From the NCBI RefSeq assembly GCF_902168135.1, contig NZ_CABHOL010000018.1, forward strand, positions 1-64,000: DNA of 64,000 bases, read 5' to 3'. This document shows, piece after piece, positions 21,552-30,395 of this stretch. The notes beneath the pieces are model-generated. The model was not told where the DNA came from, ran no database searches, and was given only the letters and a program-made list of their open reading frames with translations. The DNA comes from an uncultured Fluviicola sp. (GTDB lineage: Bacteria; Bacteroidota; Bacteroidia; Flavobacteriales_D; Crocinitomicaceae). Numbering within the stretch: position 1 is the first letter of the stretch; each line of letters begins with the position of its first letter. The translations under genes were made by a program, and so were the position numbers.

Positions 21552-23504
21552 ATGGATAGGAATACAGTTATTGGTCTTACGCTTATCGGTGCCTTGTTGG
21601 TAGTGTTCACATACATGAGCCAGCCAAGTGAAAAAGAGGTAAAAGCTAAGCAAAAAGAGCAACGTGAATTGGCAGAACAAGCAAAGAAAGATGCTGATTC
21701 TACAAAAAAAGCTGAAAAGAACAAACCGGTTCTTGTAGCTAAAAAAGACAAGGATGGAAATCAAATCAAGGACGAAAAAGGCGGTTTGGTTTATTACAAC
21801 GAAAAAACAAAGAGAGATACAACGATCGCTGCAAAAGTGAAAGTTCCTTCTAATGTTTTGGCAAAAGGAGAAATCGTACGCCTGGAATCTGAAAAACTGA
21901 TCGTTGATCTTTCAACGAAAGGCGGGATTGTTTCTGCTGTTCAGTTGAAAGAATATGAGTCTTATGTAGATTTCGCCAAAAAAGACAATAAAATTACTCC
22001 GCTTTATTTGTTCAAAGACGGTGATCATAAAAACCAATTGATCTTTAACATTGCCGGGAATAAGTATGTTACCGGGAACAAAGAATTTGAGATCGTTTCA
22101 AAATCAAAGCACAAAGTAGTTTTCAAACACGATGTTGCGGATGGATCTATCATTTACACCTATAACCTGAAAGGTGGATATGATTTGGGTTATACCATCG
22201 AAATGAAAGATTTGAACGGAAAAGTACTGCCGAATTCGGTAATGCTTGACTGGCAGATGGAAATGCTTCGTTCTGAGCGTTTGCTTTCCGAGCAGCGTAA
22301 AGTTTCAACGATTTGCTACGAAGGAACAGACGGAAAACTGGATTGGAACAGTGAAGTGGCCGAGAGTTACAAAGTAGCTGAAAAAGATATGAAATGGGTT
22401 GCCTACAAGCAAAGCTACTTCTCCTCTATTCTGGATGCAGATAACGGTTTCAAGGTAAAAGGAACGAAATTTACGTCAACCAATTACAAAGAAGGATCTG
22501 ATCAGTTCTTTACGCATATTCGCAAATACCGTTCACGATTGAACCTGGGAATGCAGTCTGTAAAAGACGGGAAAGCAAGTTTCTCCTGGTATTTCGGACC
22601 GAATGATTACCACACCTTGGCAGCTTACGATAAAGACTATGACGATATTTTAAATCTTGGATGGGGAATTTTCCGCTGGATCAACTTATATGCGGTTCAG
22701 CCTGTATTTACGTTTTTCCTGAATTTGGGAGTAAATGCCGGTCTTGCTATTTTATTATTGACCATCATCCTGAAATTGGTTTTGATGCCGGTTCAATGGA
22801 AAATGTTCGTTTCTTCTGCGAAAATGCGCATTTTGAAGCCTCAGATTGATGAAATCAATGCGAAATACCCGAATAAGGAAGATGCAATGAAAAAGCAAAT
22901 GGATATGATGGCACTTTACCGCGCATCCGGTGCTTCTCCTCTTGCCGGTTGTGTTCCGATGTTGTTCCAGATGCCGATCTTATTGGCTGTGTTCCGATTC
23001 TTCCCGGCGACGTTTGATTTGAGACAGCGTGGATTCTTATGGGCTGAAGATTTGTCTTCATTCGATTCAATCTGGGATTTTGGAACTTATATTCCGTTAT
23101 ATGGTAACCACATTTCCCTGTTTACTTTATTGATGGCTGTAACAACTTTGGCTTATACGCATTTGAACTCGTCAAACATGACGCAGCAACAACAGCCGGG
23201 AATGCCGAACATGAAAATTATTATGTACATGTTCCCGATTATGATGATTTTCTTCTTCAATAATTACTCTTCAGGTTTGAGTTACTATTACTTTATCTCA
23301 ACGTTGATGACAATTATCCTTATGTTCATTATTAAGCGTTTCTTCGTGGATGAAGAAAAACTGAAAGCAAAAATGGCAGAAGCACAAGTGAATTCAGCGA
23401 AAAAAGGAACAGCAGCTCCTAAGAAGAAATCCAGCTTTATGCAGCGTCTGGAAGATGCACAAAAGGCTCAGTTAGAGCAGGCAAAAAACAGGAAAAAGAA
23501 ATAG
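21552..23504 (+). CDS. yidC: Membrane protein insertase YidC
   Basis: N-terminal periplasmic domain and C-terminal LKLVLMPVQWKMFVSSAKMRILKPQIDEINAKYPN...GCVPMLFQMPILLAVFRFFP. Confidence 0.97.
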   Translation: MDRNTVIGLTLIGALLVVFTYMSQPSEKEVKAKQKEQRELAEQAKKDADSTKKAEKNKPVLVAKKDKDGNQIKDEKGGLVYYNEKTKRDTTIAAKVKVPSNVLAKGEIVRLESEKLIVDLSTKGGIVSAVQLKEYESYVDFAKKDNKITPLYLFKDGDHKNQLIFNIAGNKYVTGNKEFEIVSKSKHKVVFKHDVADGSIIYTYNLKGGYDLGYTIEMKDLNGKVLPNSVMLDWQMEMLRSERLLSEQRKVSTICYEGTDGKLDWNSEVAESYKVAEKDMKWVAYKQSYFSSILDADNGFKVKGTKFTSTNYKEGSDQFFTHIRKYRSRLNLGMQSVKDGKASFSWYFGPNDYHTLAAYDKDYDDILNLGWGIFRWINLYAVQPVFTFFLNLGVNAGLAILLLTIILKLVLMPVQWKMFVSSAKMRILKPQIDEINAKYPNKEDAMKKQMDMMALYRASGASPLAGCVPMLFQMPILLAVFRFFPATFDLRQRGFLWAEDLSSFDSIWDFGTYIPLYGNHISLFTLLMAVTTLAYTHLNSSNMTQQQQPGMPNMKIIMYMFPIMMIFFFNNYSSGLSYYYFISTLMTIILMFIIKRFFVDEEKLKAKMAEAQVNSAKKGTAAPKKKSSFMQRLEDAQKAQLEQAKNRKKK

Positions 23505-23520
23505 AGTATATCTTTATAAA

Positions 23521-23563
23521 AAACGTAGGGGTGTCTCGGTTTAACCGAGACGCCCCTACGTTT
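23521..23563. terminator. Bidirectional palindromic terminator
   Basis: AAACGTAGGGGTGTCTCGGTT t AACCGAGACGCCCCTACGTTT, between convergent genes. Confidence 0.85.
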
Positions 23564-23572
23564 TTTTATTCT

Positions 23573-24763
23573 TTATCGTCCCCTTCCGCCACCGTTTCCA
23601 GGTCGGACAACCGGTCTGTTCACAGGTGCCTGACGAGCTGGTTGTGTTTGCCATTGTGGCTGCGGATTCACTCTTTGCGGACTTCTTTCCACGGGTCTTG
23701 GCTGGCGCTCAATTCTTTGAGGTCTTTCTACCGGCCGTGGCTGTGGAGTTGTTGTCGGAGTTCTTCTTGCAGGTTCAACAGTTCGTGTATTTCCATTGTT
23801 GTTCTCACGAATTGTTCCCCGATTGTTTTCTCCTTCACGGATCGGTCTTGGCACTTCCCTTTTCGTAGTTTGACGTTGTGGATTTGCCGTCGCAGGACGC
23901 ACAGGTTCTTTTTTTATTTCAGTTCCCGCTCTTCCCGTAGCAGGTTGTGTTTTTCCGGATTCAACACGTCCTTTGGAACCGTTTGCAGATTCATTGTTAT
24001 ACGAAGACCTTCCCCTATATGCCGCACGCTGCGATTCATAACGTTTGCGCACTGTATTACTATTCGAGTGATTGGACGCATAAATTGCACGTGCATGAGG
24101 AACATGATAATAAGGAGTGTACTGACACCAGCCATGGTAATAGTACATGCGCTGATAGTAAACATGATAATAAACCGGAGGCCACGGATTCCACCAAGAC
24201 GGATAGTAGCCCCAGTAATACGGTGAATACCACGGGTCATAGAATGGGTCGTAAATGTACTGCACACAAGGCCAGTACCAAACATTGACGAATACTATTA
24301 CCGGTGCTGAAAGTGTTGCAGGCCCGCTTGATTTTTTAATTTCTTTTTCATCAATCGGTTCCATGATTGTTTCTTCACCGTAGATAGATTCGTTCCCGAT
24401 AATTTGAAGTTGAGCCTCTTTATCGGATTTTTTCTCAATTGCAATAGCAGCAATATCCTGGCTCTCCTTTTTATTTACCGGAATTTGAAGTAAAATGGCA
24501 TGGCTGTTTCCTTCTTTTTTATCAATCACACGGATGTAATCAATCTTGTTATCTCCGTTTAGATCCAGGTTGTTCACATGATTTGATTCCGAATTCAGTT
24601 TTTTCTCGAAATCTTCCAGGTTTTTGGATTCTTTGAACAGGTTTAAAGCTCCCTGTAAATCAAAATTATCTCCTGGCATGCCGGTACTGTCACTTTCCTG
24701 AGCGAATGTGTTGAATGTTGGCCCGGCCAACATGATCAACCCCAAATAAACTAATCGTTTCAT
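23573..24763 (-). CDS. Secreted hypothetical protein with Trp/Tyr-rich centre and Pro/Arg-rich C-terminus
   Basis: Signal peptide; WYWPCVQYIYDPFYDPWYSPYYWGYYPSWWNPWPPVYYHVYYQRMYYYHGWCQY; PRPVERPQRIERQPRPVERSPQR. Confidence 0.8.
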   Translation of the reverse strand: MKRLVYLGLIMLAGPTFNTFAQESDSTGMPGDNFDLQGALNLFKESKNLEDFEKKLNSESNHVNNLDLNGDNKIDYIRVIDKKEGNSHAILLQIPVNKKESQDIAAIAIEKKSDKEAQLQIIGNESIYGEETIMEPIDEKEIKKSSGPATLSAPVIVFVNVWYWPCVQYIYDPFYDPWYSPYYWGYYPSWWNPWPPVYYHVYYQRMYYYHGWCQYTPYYHVPHARAIYASNHSNSNTVRKRYESQRAAYRGRSSYNNESANGSKGRVESGKTQPATGRAGTEIKKEPVRPATANPQRQTTKREVPRPIREGENNRGTIRENNNGNTRTVEPARRTPTTTPQPRPVERPQRIERQPRPVERSPQRVNPQPQWQTQPARQAPVNRPVVRPGNGGGRGR

Positions 24764-24851
24764 GACTTTGGTTTTCTTTAAGATACCAAAAACCGTACGA
24801 GGATTAGTTTTATCTGAGCTAAAAAAAGTTAACGTAATTTCCTAGTCCTGA

Positions 24852-25331
24852 TTATTTTACAAGGTCACGTAGCTGAATGAACTCTTTGATCTTATCATTT
24901 TCAATGAGTACAGCAAGGTTGTACTGCGTTAATTTCCACTCCTTTCCTACTTTGACCAACACACCGCTTCCACGGCAGTCTTTCATCCAGGTGCTGATCT
25001 TCTCATCGAACCAGGCAACTTTACCGTCTTTGGAAATTTCAATATGGCGTTCAATCTTGCGGAAATCCCATGCTTTCCCTTTATCAAAATACGGTTTGCA
25101 GAATCCGCTGAACTGTTCTTTGTTCCAGCGTTCGGTTGGGTCTGTACCCAAGAAAATGAAATTCTCAGCCATAAAACCAAAATAATTGCTGTAGTCCGCT
25201 TCGGCTGCGGCTTTGTGCCAATTGTCAATCAGCTGATCGATCTTTTCTGTTTCTGCCGGTTTTGGCTGTGTGAATCCTGCAAGCAGGTATACCCCCATTA
25301 AAAGGACCGGAATAAATCTAATTGTTTTCAT
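24852..25331 (-). CDS. Secreted nuclear-transport-factor-2-like (SnoaL-type) protein
   Basis: LIDNWHKAAAEADYSNYFGFMAENFIFLGTDPTERWNKEQFSGF; MKTIRFIP start inside the 25358 ORF. Confidence 0.8.
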   Translation of the reverse strand: MKTIRFIPVLLMGVYLLAGFTQPKPAETEKIDQLIDNWHKAAAEADYSNYFGFMAENFIFLGTDPTERWNKEQFSGFCKPYFDKGKAWDFRKIERHIEISKDGKVAWFDEKISTWMKDCRGSGVLVKVGKEWKLTQYNLAVLIENDKIKEFIQLRDLVK

Positions 25332-25337
25332 AAGCGA

Positions 25338-25372
25338 TAAAAAAAGCCGTCCAAACAAAATGTTTAGACGGC
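25338..25372 (-). terminator. Intrinsic terminator (minus strand)
   Basis: Minus strand GCCGTCTAAACATTTTGTTTGGACGGCTTTTTTT. Confidence 0.85.
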
Positions 25373-25398
25373 ATTAATACAAATTGGTAATCGAATGA

Positions 25399-26970
25399 TT
25401 ATTTAACTTTTGCCTGGCACATTTTCACAGCAGCAGAGATATCGATAACTCCGCCTGTTGAAGAAAGTGTTCCGAAATCTACAGAAGAACCTGTTCCCGG
25501 TGCAGGGATCATTGTTCCTTTGTATTGCTTAGCAGAAGCAAGCATGATGTCTTTAATTTCTTTCATGCTCAATGAAGGGAAATAAGATTTCAATAAAGCG
25601 GCAACACCTGAAACCATAGGAGCTGCCATCGAAGTTCCCTGAAGGATTTTGTAATCACTTTGCGGAACAGTGTTGTAAATTTCAAATCCCGGAGCAAAAA
25701 TATTCACCTGACGTGAGCTGTAGTTTGAGAAATCAGCAGCCAGGTGCTTTTTGTCTCTTGTAGAGGCACCGACACAGATATACATATCCAATGGTTTTGA
25801 CTGGAATGAATACTCGTTTGTAGGGAAATTCGGGTTCTCATCCAGGTTTACACCGTCGTTTCCTGCAGCATGGATCAATAAAACACCTTTGGAATCGGCA
25901 TAAGCCAAAGCATCGTAAACTTCTTTCTGGTGTTTTGAATATGCTTTACCAAAAGACATGTTGATCACAGAAGCTCCATTGTCAACCGCGTAGCGAATTG
26001 CCAAAGCAACATCTTTATCCTGCTCGTCTCCATTCGGTACTGCACGCAATGACATCAAACGAACATTTTCAGCAACCCCGTCGCCACCTAATTCGTTGTG
26101 TCTCGTTGCACCGATAATACCACCTACGTGAGTACCGTGTGACGCTTCCGGTCCTTCAACATCGTTGTTTCCATAATGAACATCACTGAAATCATCCGGG
26201 TTGTCTCCAACAAATTGACGATCGTTGTATTCCATGTTCAATTGGTAATTTGCACTCCCATCAAAGTGATCAAGAGCATCTTTCAATGCTTCTTCATTCA
26301 ATTGTCCGCTGGCAATGTATTTTCCAAGCTGCTTCAACTGCAGATCCTGCGGAGATTCCGGTTTCCATGCGTCTACATCTTTCTCTGTGTAGTTAGCTCC
26401 TAATTTCTCCACCAATTTCGCTTTCAGCATCGGGAACATTTCATTCAATTGGGTGTATTGTTCCAAAGCTCCCAGGTTCTCCTGGCGTTCTGCTTCAATT
26501 TCTTTTAGCAGCTTTTGGTATTTTGCATAATCTGCTTTATCCGCTTCAGCGATGCTTGATTCGGACTTGTCTTTGAACTTTAAATGCAGGTCGGCGCAAA
26601 TACGTGTTTTTTCCAAACGCGCATAATTCTGGTTCTCTCCGTTCGGATTTCCCAGGAAGTTCCACCCGTGAACATCATCAATGTATCCGTTCTTATCATC
26701 GTCAATCCCGTTATTCGGAATTTCGTCTTCATTTGTCCAGATTTTTCCCTGTAAGTCTTTATGTTCAATATCTATTCCTGAATCGATGACTGCGACTATA
26801 ACTGTAGTTGACTGTTTCTTTTTCAGGCTGGAATAAGCTTTTTCAGTATTCATTCCGGGTGTAGCTCCGTTATACCAGTTCTTGATTTCTTCTACTTTCT
26901 GGCCGTAAATAAAGTTCATTACACCAACAGAAAATAAGGCGATTGACAATGTGAGAATTCTTTTCTTCAT
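25399..26970 (-). CDS. S8 family subtilisin-like serine peptidase
   Basis: VIDSGIDIEHKDL, SHGTHVGGIIG, QGTSMAAPMVSGVAALL catalytic motifs. Confidence 0.95.
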   Translation of the reverse strand: MKKRILTLSIALFSVGVMNFIYGQKVEEIKNWYNGATPGMNTEKAYSSLKKKQSTTVIVAVIDSGIDIEHKDLQGKIWTNEDEIPNNGIDDDKNGYIDDVHGWNFLGNPNGENQNYARLEKTRICADLHLKFKDKSESSIAEADKADYAKYQKLLKEIEAERQENLGALEQYTQLNEMFPMLKAKLVEKLGANYTEKDVDAWKPESPQDLQLKQLGKYIASGQLNEEALKDALDHFDGSANYQLNMEYNDRQFVGDNPDDFSDVHYGNNDVEGPEASHGTHVGGIIGATRHNELGGDGVAENVRLMSLRAVPNGDEQDKDVALAIRYAVDNGASVINMSFGKAYSKHQKEVYDALAYADSKGVLLIHAAGNDGVNLDENPNFPTNEYSFQSKPLDMYICVGASTRDKKHLAADFSNYSSRQVNIFAPGFEIYNTVPQSDYKILQGTSMAAPMVSGVAALLKSYFPSLSMKEIKDIMLASAKQYKGTMIPAPGTGSSVDFGTLSSTGGVIDISAAVKMCQAKVK

Positions 26971-27071
26971 GACTGTTAATTCTTTTTTTGACAGGAATAC
27001 AATTCCTTTTGAACAAATATCTTAATTTGCAGAAAGATATTTCGAGTATTCTATATTAAAGGTTTAAAAAT

Positions 27072-29657
27072 ATGTTCATAGGAAAACTACTACGACAAGC
27101 GGTGAAAATAAATAAAATATTATTCATAGTTGGATTAATTCTCATTAATTCGGCACAAGGTTTTGCACAAACAGATAATTTCCGGTTTAAGAAATTAGTA
27201 GCGGAACAAGGCACAGTCCCGATGGCTTTTGCGGTTTCGAATACAGGAAACCTGGATGCCCTGCTGGCTGTAAAAGAAATTTCTGTGAAACAGGTAACAA
27301 AAGAATGGATTTATATCCAGGCAAATCCCAATTGGATTAAAGAAGCGATGGAATCCAAACTAATTAAATCATTCTACCTGGAATTTTCTGCCCCGAAACC
27401 TTTAAATGATACCAGCCTGGTAACCCATTATGTGAAACCGGTTCACCAGGGACTGGGAGGCTTGCAAACTCCTTTTAAGGGAAAAGATGTAATTGTTGCC
27501 TTTGTAGATCAGGGATTGGATTATAACCATCCTGACTTTATAGATGCAAACGGTAATACGCGCGTGCTTTATTATTGGGACCATACGCTTCCTGTTGCAG
27601 CAAATACACCACAACCTTATGGTTACGGTCAATTGTGGACAGCTGCTGAGATCCAGGCCGGAACCTGCGGAAGTATTGAAGAATCTTCTGCTCATGGAAC
27701 ATCTGTTGCAGGTGCCGGGGTTTCCGACGGATCGGCTACCGGAAGAGAAACAGGAATGGCACCTGAAGCAAAGATTATCGTTATCGAAACGAATTTTAAT
27801 TTACCAAACTGGACATTGACTGTGGCAGACGCCTGCGATTTTGTATTCAAAAAAGCAGAAGAACTTGGACTTCCCGCTGTAGTTAATTTATCGGTAGGAA
27901 GTTATCTGGGAAGTCATGACGGAACGGATCCTGCGGCAGTGTTAATGGATAATTTACTGGATGAAAAAGAAGGTCGTATTATTGTCTGTGCAGCCGGAAA
28001 CTCAGGCGCATGGGGGAAATATCACGTACATGGAGATGTAGACGCTGATACTTCCTTTGTTTGGGTAAAACCGAACCCGGGAAGCCAGCTGGGGCCGAAT
28101 ACGGTTTATTTGGACTTATGGACCGATCTTTCGGATGCCGGATGGAATTACGCGTGGGCAGCAAATCAGGGAAGCGGAAGTTTCCAGGAGCGTGCCCAGA
28201 CAATCTATCGTGCGGCAAACACCGGAATTGGAACTGTAATCCGTGATACCTTATGGAACGGACCAAACCGGATCGCAACCATGGAAATATACCCGGAGAT
28301 CGTGGGACCAAACCTGCATTTGGAATTTTACCTCAATAACGTAGACTCGACCAGCTATTTGTATGCGCTTAAAACAACCGGAACGGGAAATTACGATGCA
28401 TGGAGCGGTTCCGTTTCGATTGCTTTAAATGATATGCTTACAACCGGACTGCCTTCTGCGGCCGTTTATCCGAATATTGTGAACTACAATATGGCGGACA
28501 CGCTTCAGACCATTGTTTCATCCTGGAACTGTTCCCCGAAAGTAGTAACCGTTGGCAATATCCGTAACCGGTTCGGGCATTTGGATAAGAACGGGAATTA
28601 CTACACCCCTGCCCCATCTTACACATCAGAAGTGGGAGAATTATCCATGAATTCATCGAAAGGACCAACCAGATCAGGTCATATCAAACCGGATATTTCT
28701 GCTTGCGGAGATGTTAGTTTGAGCGCCGGTCCGTTCTGGTTATTGAATGATCCGGGATGGAACGCTTCCATGTCGGATGACGGCATGCATGTGCGCAATG
28801 GCGGAACTTCCATGGCGTCACCTGTTGTAGCAGGAATCGCAGCACTTTACCTGGAAAAATGTTCCAAAGGAAATTACCAAAGCTTCCTGGATGTACTCCA
28901 CTCTACGGCATTTACGGATGCTTTTACGGGAACTGTTCCGAATAACGCATACGGATACGGAAAAGTTCATGCTTTAAACTTACTGCTTCAATCAAACTTC
29001 ACAACGACAATCACAGCAGATGCTTTATTCTGCCCGGGAGATTCGGCAGTTTCAACAGCTTCTGTTCCCGGATATTCCATTGAATGGATGAATGGAGATT
29101 CTACCTTGAATTCGGCTCTGACAGCAACCGGAGATGTTTATTTCATGGCCTATGATCAAAACGGCTGTGTTTCGTATTCGGATACACTTCCGGTAGTAGC
29201 CCTTTCAGCACCGCCTGCTCCGCTCATTTATGTGAACGGAACTTTGCTTTCGACGGATCCTTACCCGGATTTACAGTGGTATGAGAACGGAGCTGCTATT
29301 TCCGGTGCTAACGGAACAACTTACACCATCACACTTCCGACCTCTTCTAACTTTACAGTTTCACGCACAAGCACTGATGGATGTGAAGTTTTTTCACAAC
29401 CTTACAATCCTTCGTTAGGAATTGAAGAATTGACAAACCAAATCCAGGTTTACCCAAATCCGACCTCTGGTAGTCTTACCATCGACTCATCGATACCTGT
29501 ATCAGATATTCAAGTAGTTGATGTTCAGGGAAGAGTGGTGAAATCAATTGCGAATGGACCGCATGAAGTTTCCATTTCAGAATTGGAAAACGGAACATAT
29601 TATTTAATTATTCACACGGATGTTCAATACTTTCAGGTGAAAATTGTGAAGAATTAA
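27072..29657 (+). CDS. S8 family serine peptidase with T9SS C-terminal sorting domain
   Basis: AFVDQGLDYNHPDF, AHGTSVAGAGVS, NGGTSMASPVVAGIAALYLEK; C-terminal VYPNPTSGSLTIDS...GTYYLIIHT. Confidence 0.95.
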   Translation: MFIGKLLRQAVKINKILFIVGLILINSAQGFAQTDNFRFKKLVAEQGTVPMAFAVSNTGNLDALLAVKEISVKQVTKEWIYIQANPNWIKEAMESKLIKSFYLEFSAPKPLNDTSLVTHYVKPVHQGLGGLQTPFKGKDVIVAFVDQGLDYNHPDFIDANGNTRVLYYWDHTLPVAANTPQPYGYGQLWTAAEIQAGTCGSIEESSAHGTSVAGAGVSDGSATGRETGMAPEAKIIVIETNFNLPNWTLTVADACDFVFKKAEELGLPAVVNLSVGSYLGSHDGTDPAAVLMDNLLDEKEGRIIVCAAGNSGAWGKYHVHGDVDADTSFVWVKPNPGSQLGPNTVYLDLWTDLSDAGWNYAWAANQGSGSFQERAQTIYRAANTGIGTVIRDTLWNGPNRIATMEIYPEIVGPNLHLEFYLNNVDSTSYLYALKTTGTGNYDAWSGSVSIALNDMLTTGLPSAAVYPNIVNYNMADTLQTIVSSWNCSPKVVTVGNIRNRFGHLDKNGNYYTPAPSYTSEVGELSMNSSKGPTRSGHIKPDISACGDVSLSAGPFWLLNDPGWNASMSDDGMHVRNGGTSMASPVVAGIAALYLEKCSKGNYQSFLDVLHSTAFTDAFTGTVPNNAYGYGKVHALNLLLQSNFTTTITADALFCPGDSAVSTASVPGYSIEWMNGDSTLNSALTATGDVYFMAYDQNGCVSYSDTLPVVALSAPPAPLIYVNGTLLSTDPYPDLQWYENGAAISGANGTTYTITLPTSSNFTVSRTSTDGCEVFSQPYNPSLGIEELTNQIQVYPNPTSGSLTIDSSIPVSDIQVVDVQGRVVKSIANGPHEVSISELENGTYYLIIHTDVQYFQVKIVKN

Positions 29658-29693
29658 AAAGAAGCAGTATTTTTGGTCCAAATAATTAATCGA

Positions 29694-30326
29694 ATGAATT
29701 TAACAGGTATCATTGCTATTTCAGGAAAACCAGGGCTTTATAAAGTATTAGCACAAGGTAAGAACAACATCATTGTAGAATCGTTGGAAGACAAAAAACG
29801 CGTTCCTGCGTATGCTTCAGACAGAATTTCCGCTTTGGATGACATTTCTATCTATACCTATGATGACGATAAACCGTTAAAAGAGATATTCATTTCGATT
29901 TTTGAAAAAGAAAAAGGAAAAGAAACGATTTCTCATAAAGAAGATCAAAACAAGTTGAAGGCTTATTTGATTGAGGTGTTGCCTAATTTTGACCAGGAAC
30001 GTGTATATGCTTCTGATATCAAGAAAATTTTCCAGTGGTATAATTTGCTGTTGAAAGCCGGTGCATTGGTTCCTGAAGAGAAAGAGGAAAAAGAGGCTGC
30101 TCCTGCAAAAGAGAAAAAAGCACCGAAAACAGCAGCTAAGAAAGAAGATGCTGAAGCAACGGAAGAAAAAGCACCTGCTAAAAAAGCTCCTGCGAAGAAA
30201 GCTGCAGCTCCAAAGGCGGCAACAGCTAAGACTCCTGCAGCAAAGGCTCCGGCAAAAGCATCTGCTAAGGCTACAAGCGCTAAAAAAGTGGCTGCACCTA
30301 AGACTGGTTCTTCCAGAGGAAAATAG
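29694..30326 (+). CDS. DUF5606-like protein with Lys/Ala-rich tail
   Basis: MNLTGIIAISGKPGLYKVLAQGKNNIIVESLEDKKRVPAY...; tail of KKAPAKKAAAPKAATAKTPAAKAPAKA repeats. Confidence 0.85.
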   Translation: MNLTGIIAISGKPGLYKVLAQGKNNIIVESLEDKKRVPAYASDRISALDDISIYTYDDDKPLKEIFISIFEKEKGKETISHKEDQNKLKAYLIEVLPNFDQERVYASDIKKIFQWYNLLLKAGALVPEEKEEKEAAPAKEKKAPKTAAKKEDAEATEEKAPAKKAPAKKAAAPKAATAKTPAAKAPAKASAKATSAKKVAAPKTGSSRGK

Positions 30327-30344
30327 GAATCCAAAATATTTCAT

Positions 30345-30382
30345 AAAAAGTAGGGGTGGAAAATTTTCCACCCCTACTTTTT
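30345..30382. terminator. Perfect 38-nt palindromic terminator
   Basis: AAAAAGTAGGGGTGGAAAATTTTCCACCCCTACTTTTT. Confidence 0.85.
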
Positions 30383-30395
30383 TTATTTTTGTGCT

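Noticed and set aside
23531-24288. Several plus-strand ORFs opposite the Trp/Tyr-rich protein
   Set aside because: Antisense of a biased-composition gene; Ser/Arg- and His/Thr-rich shadow translations.
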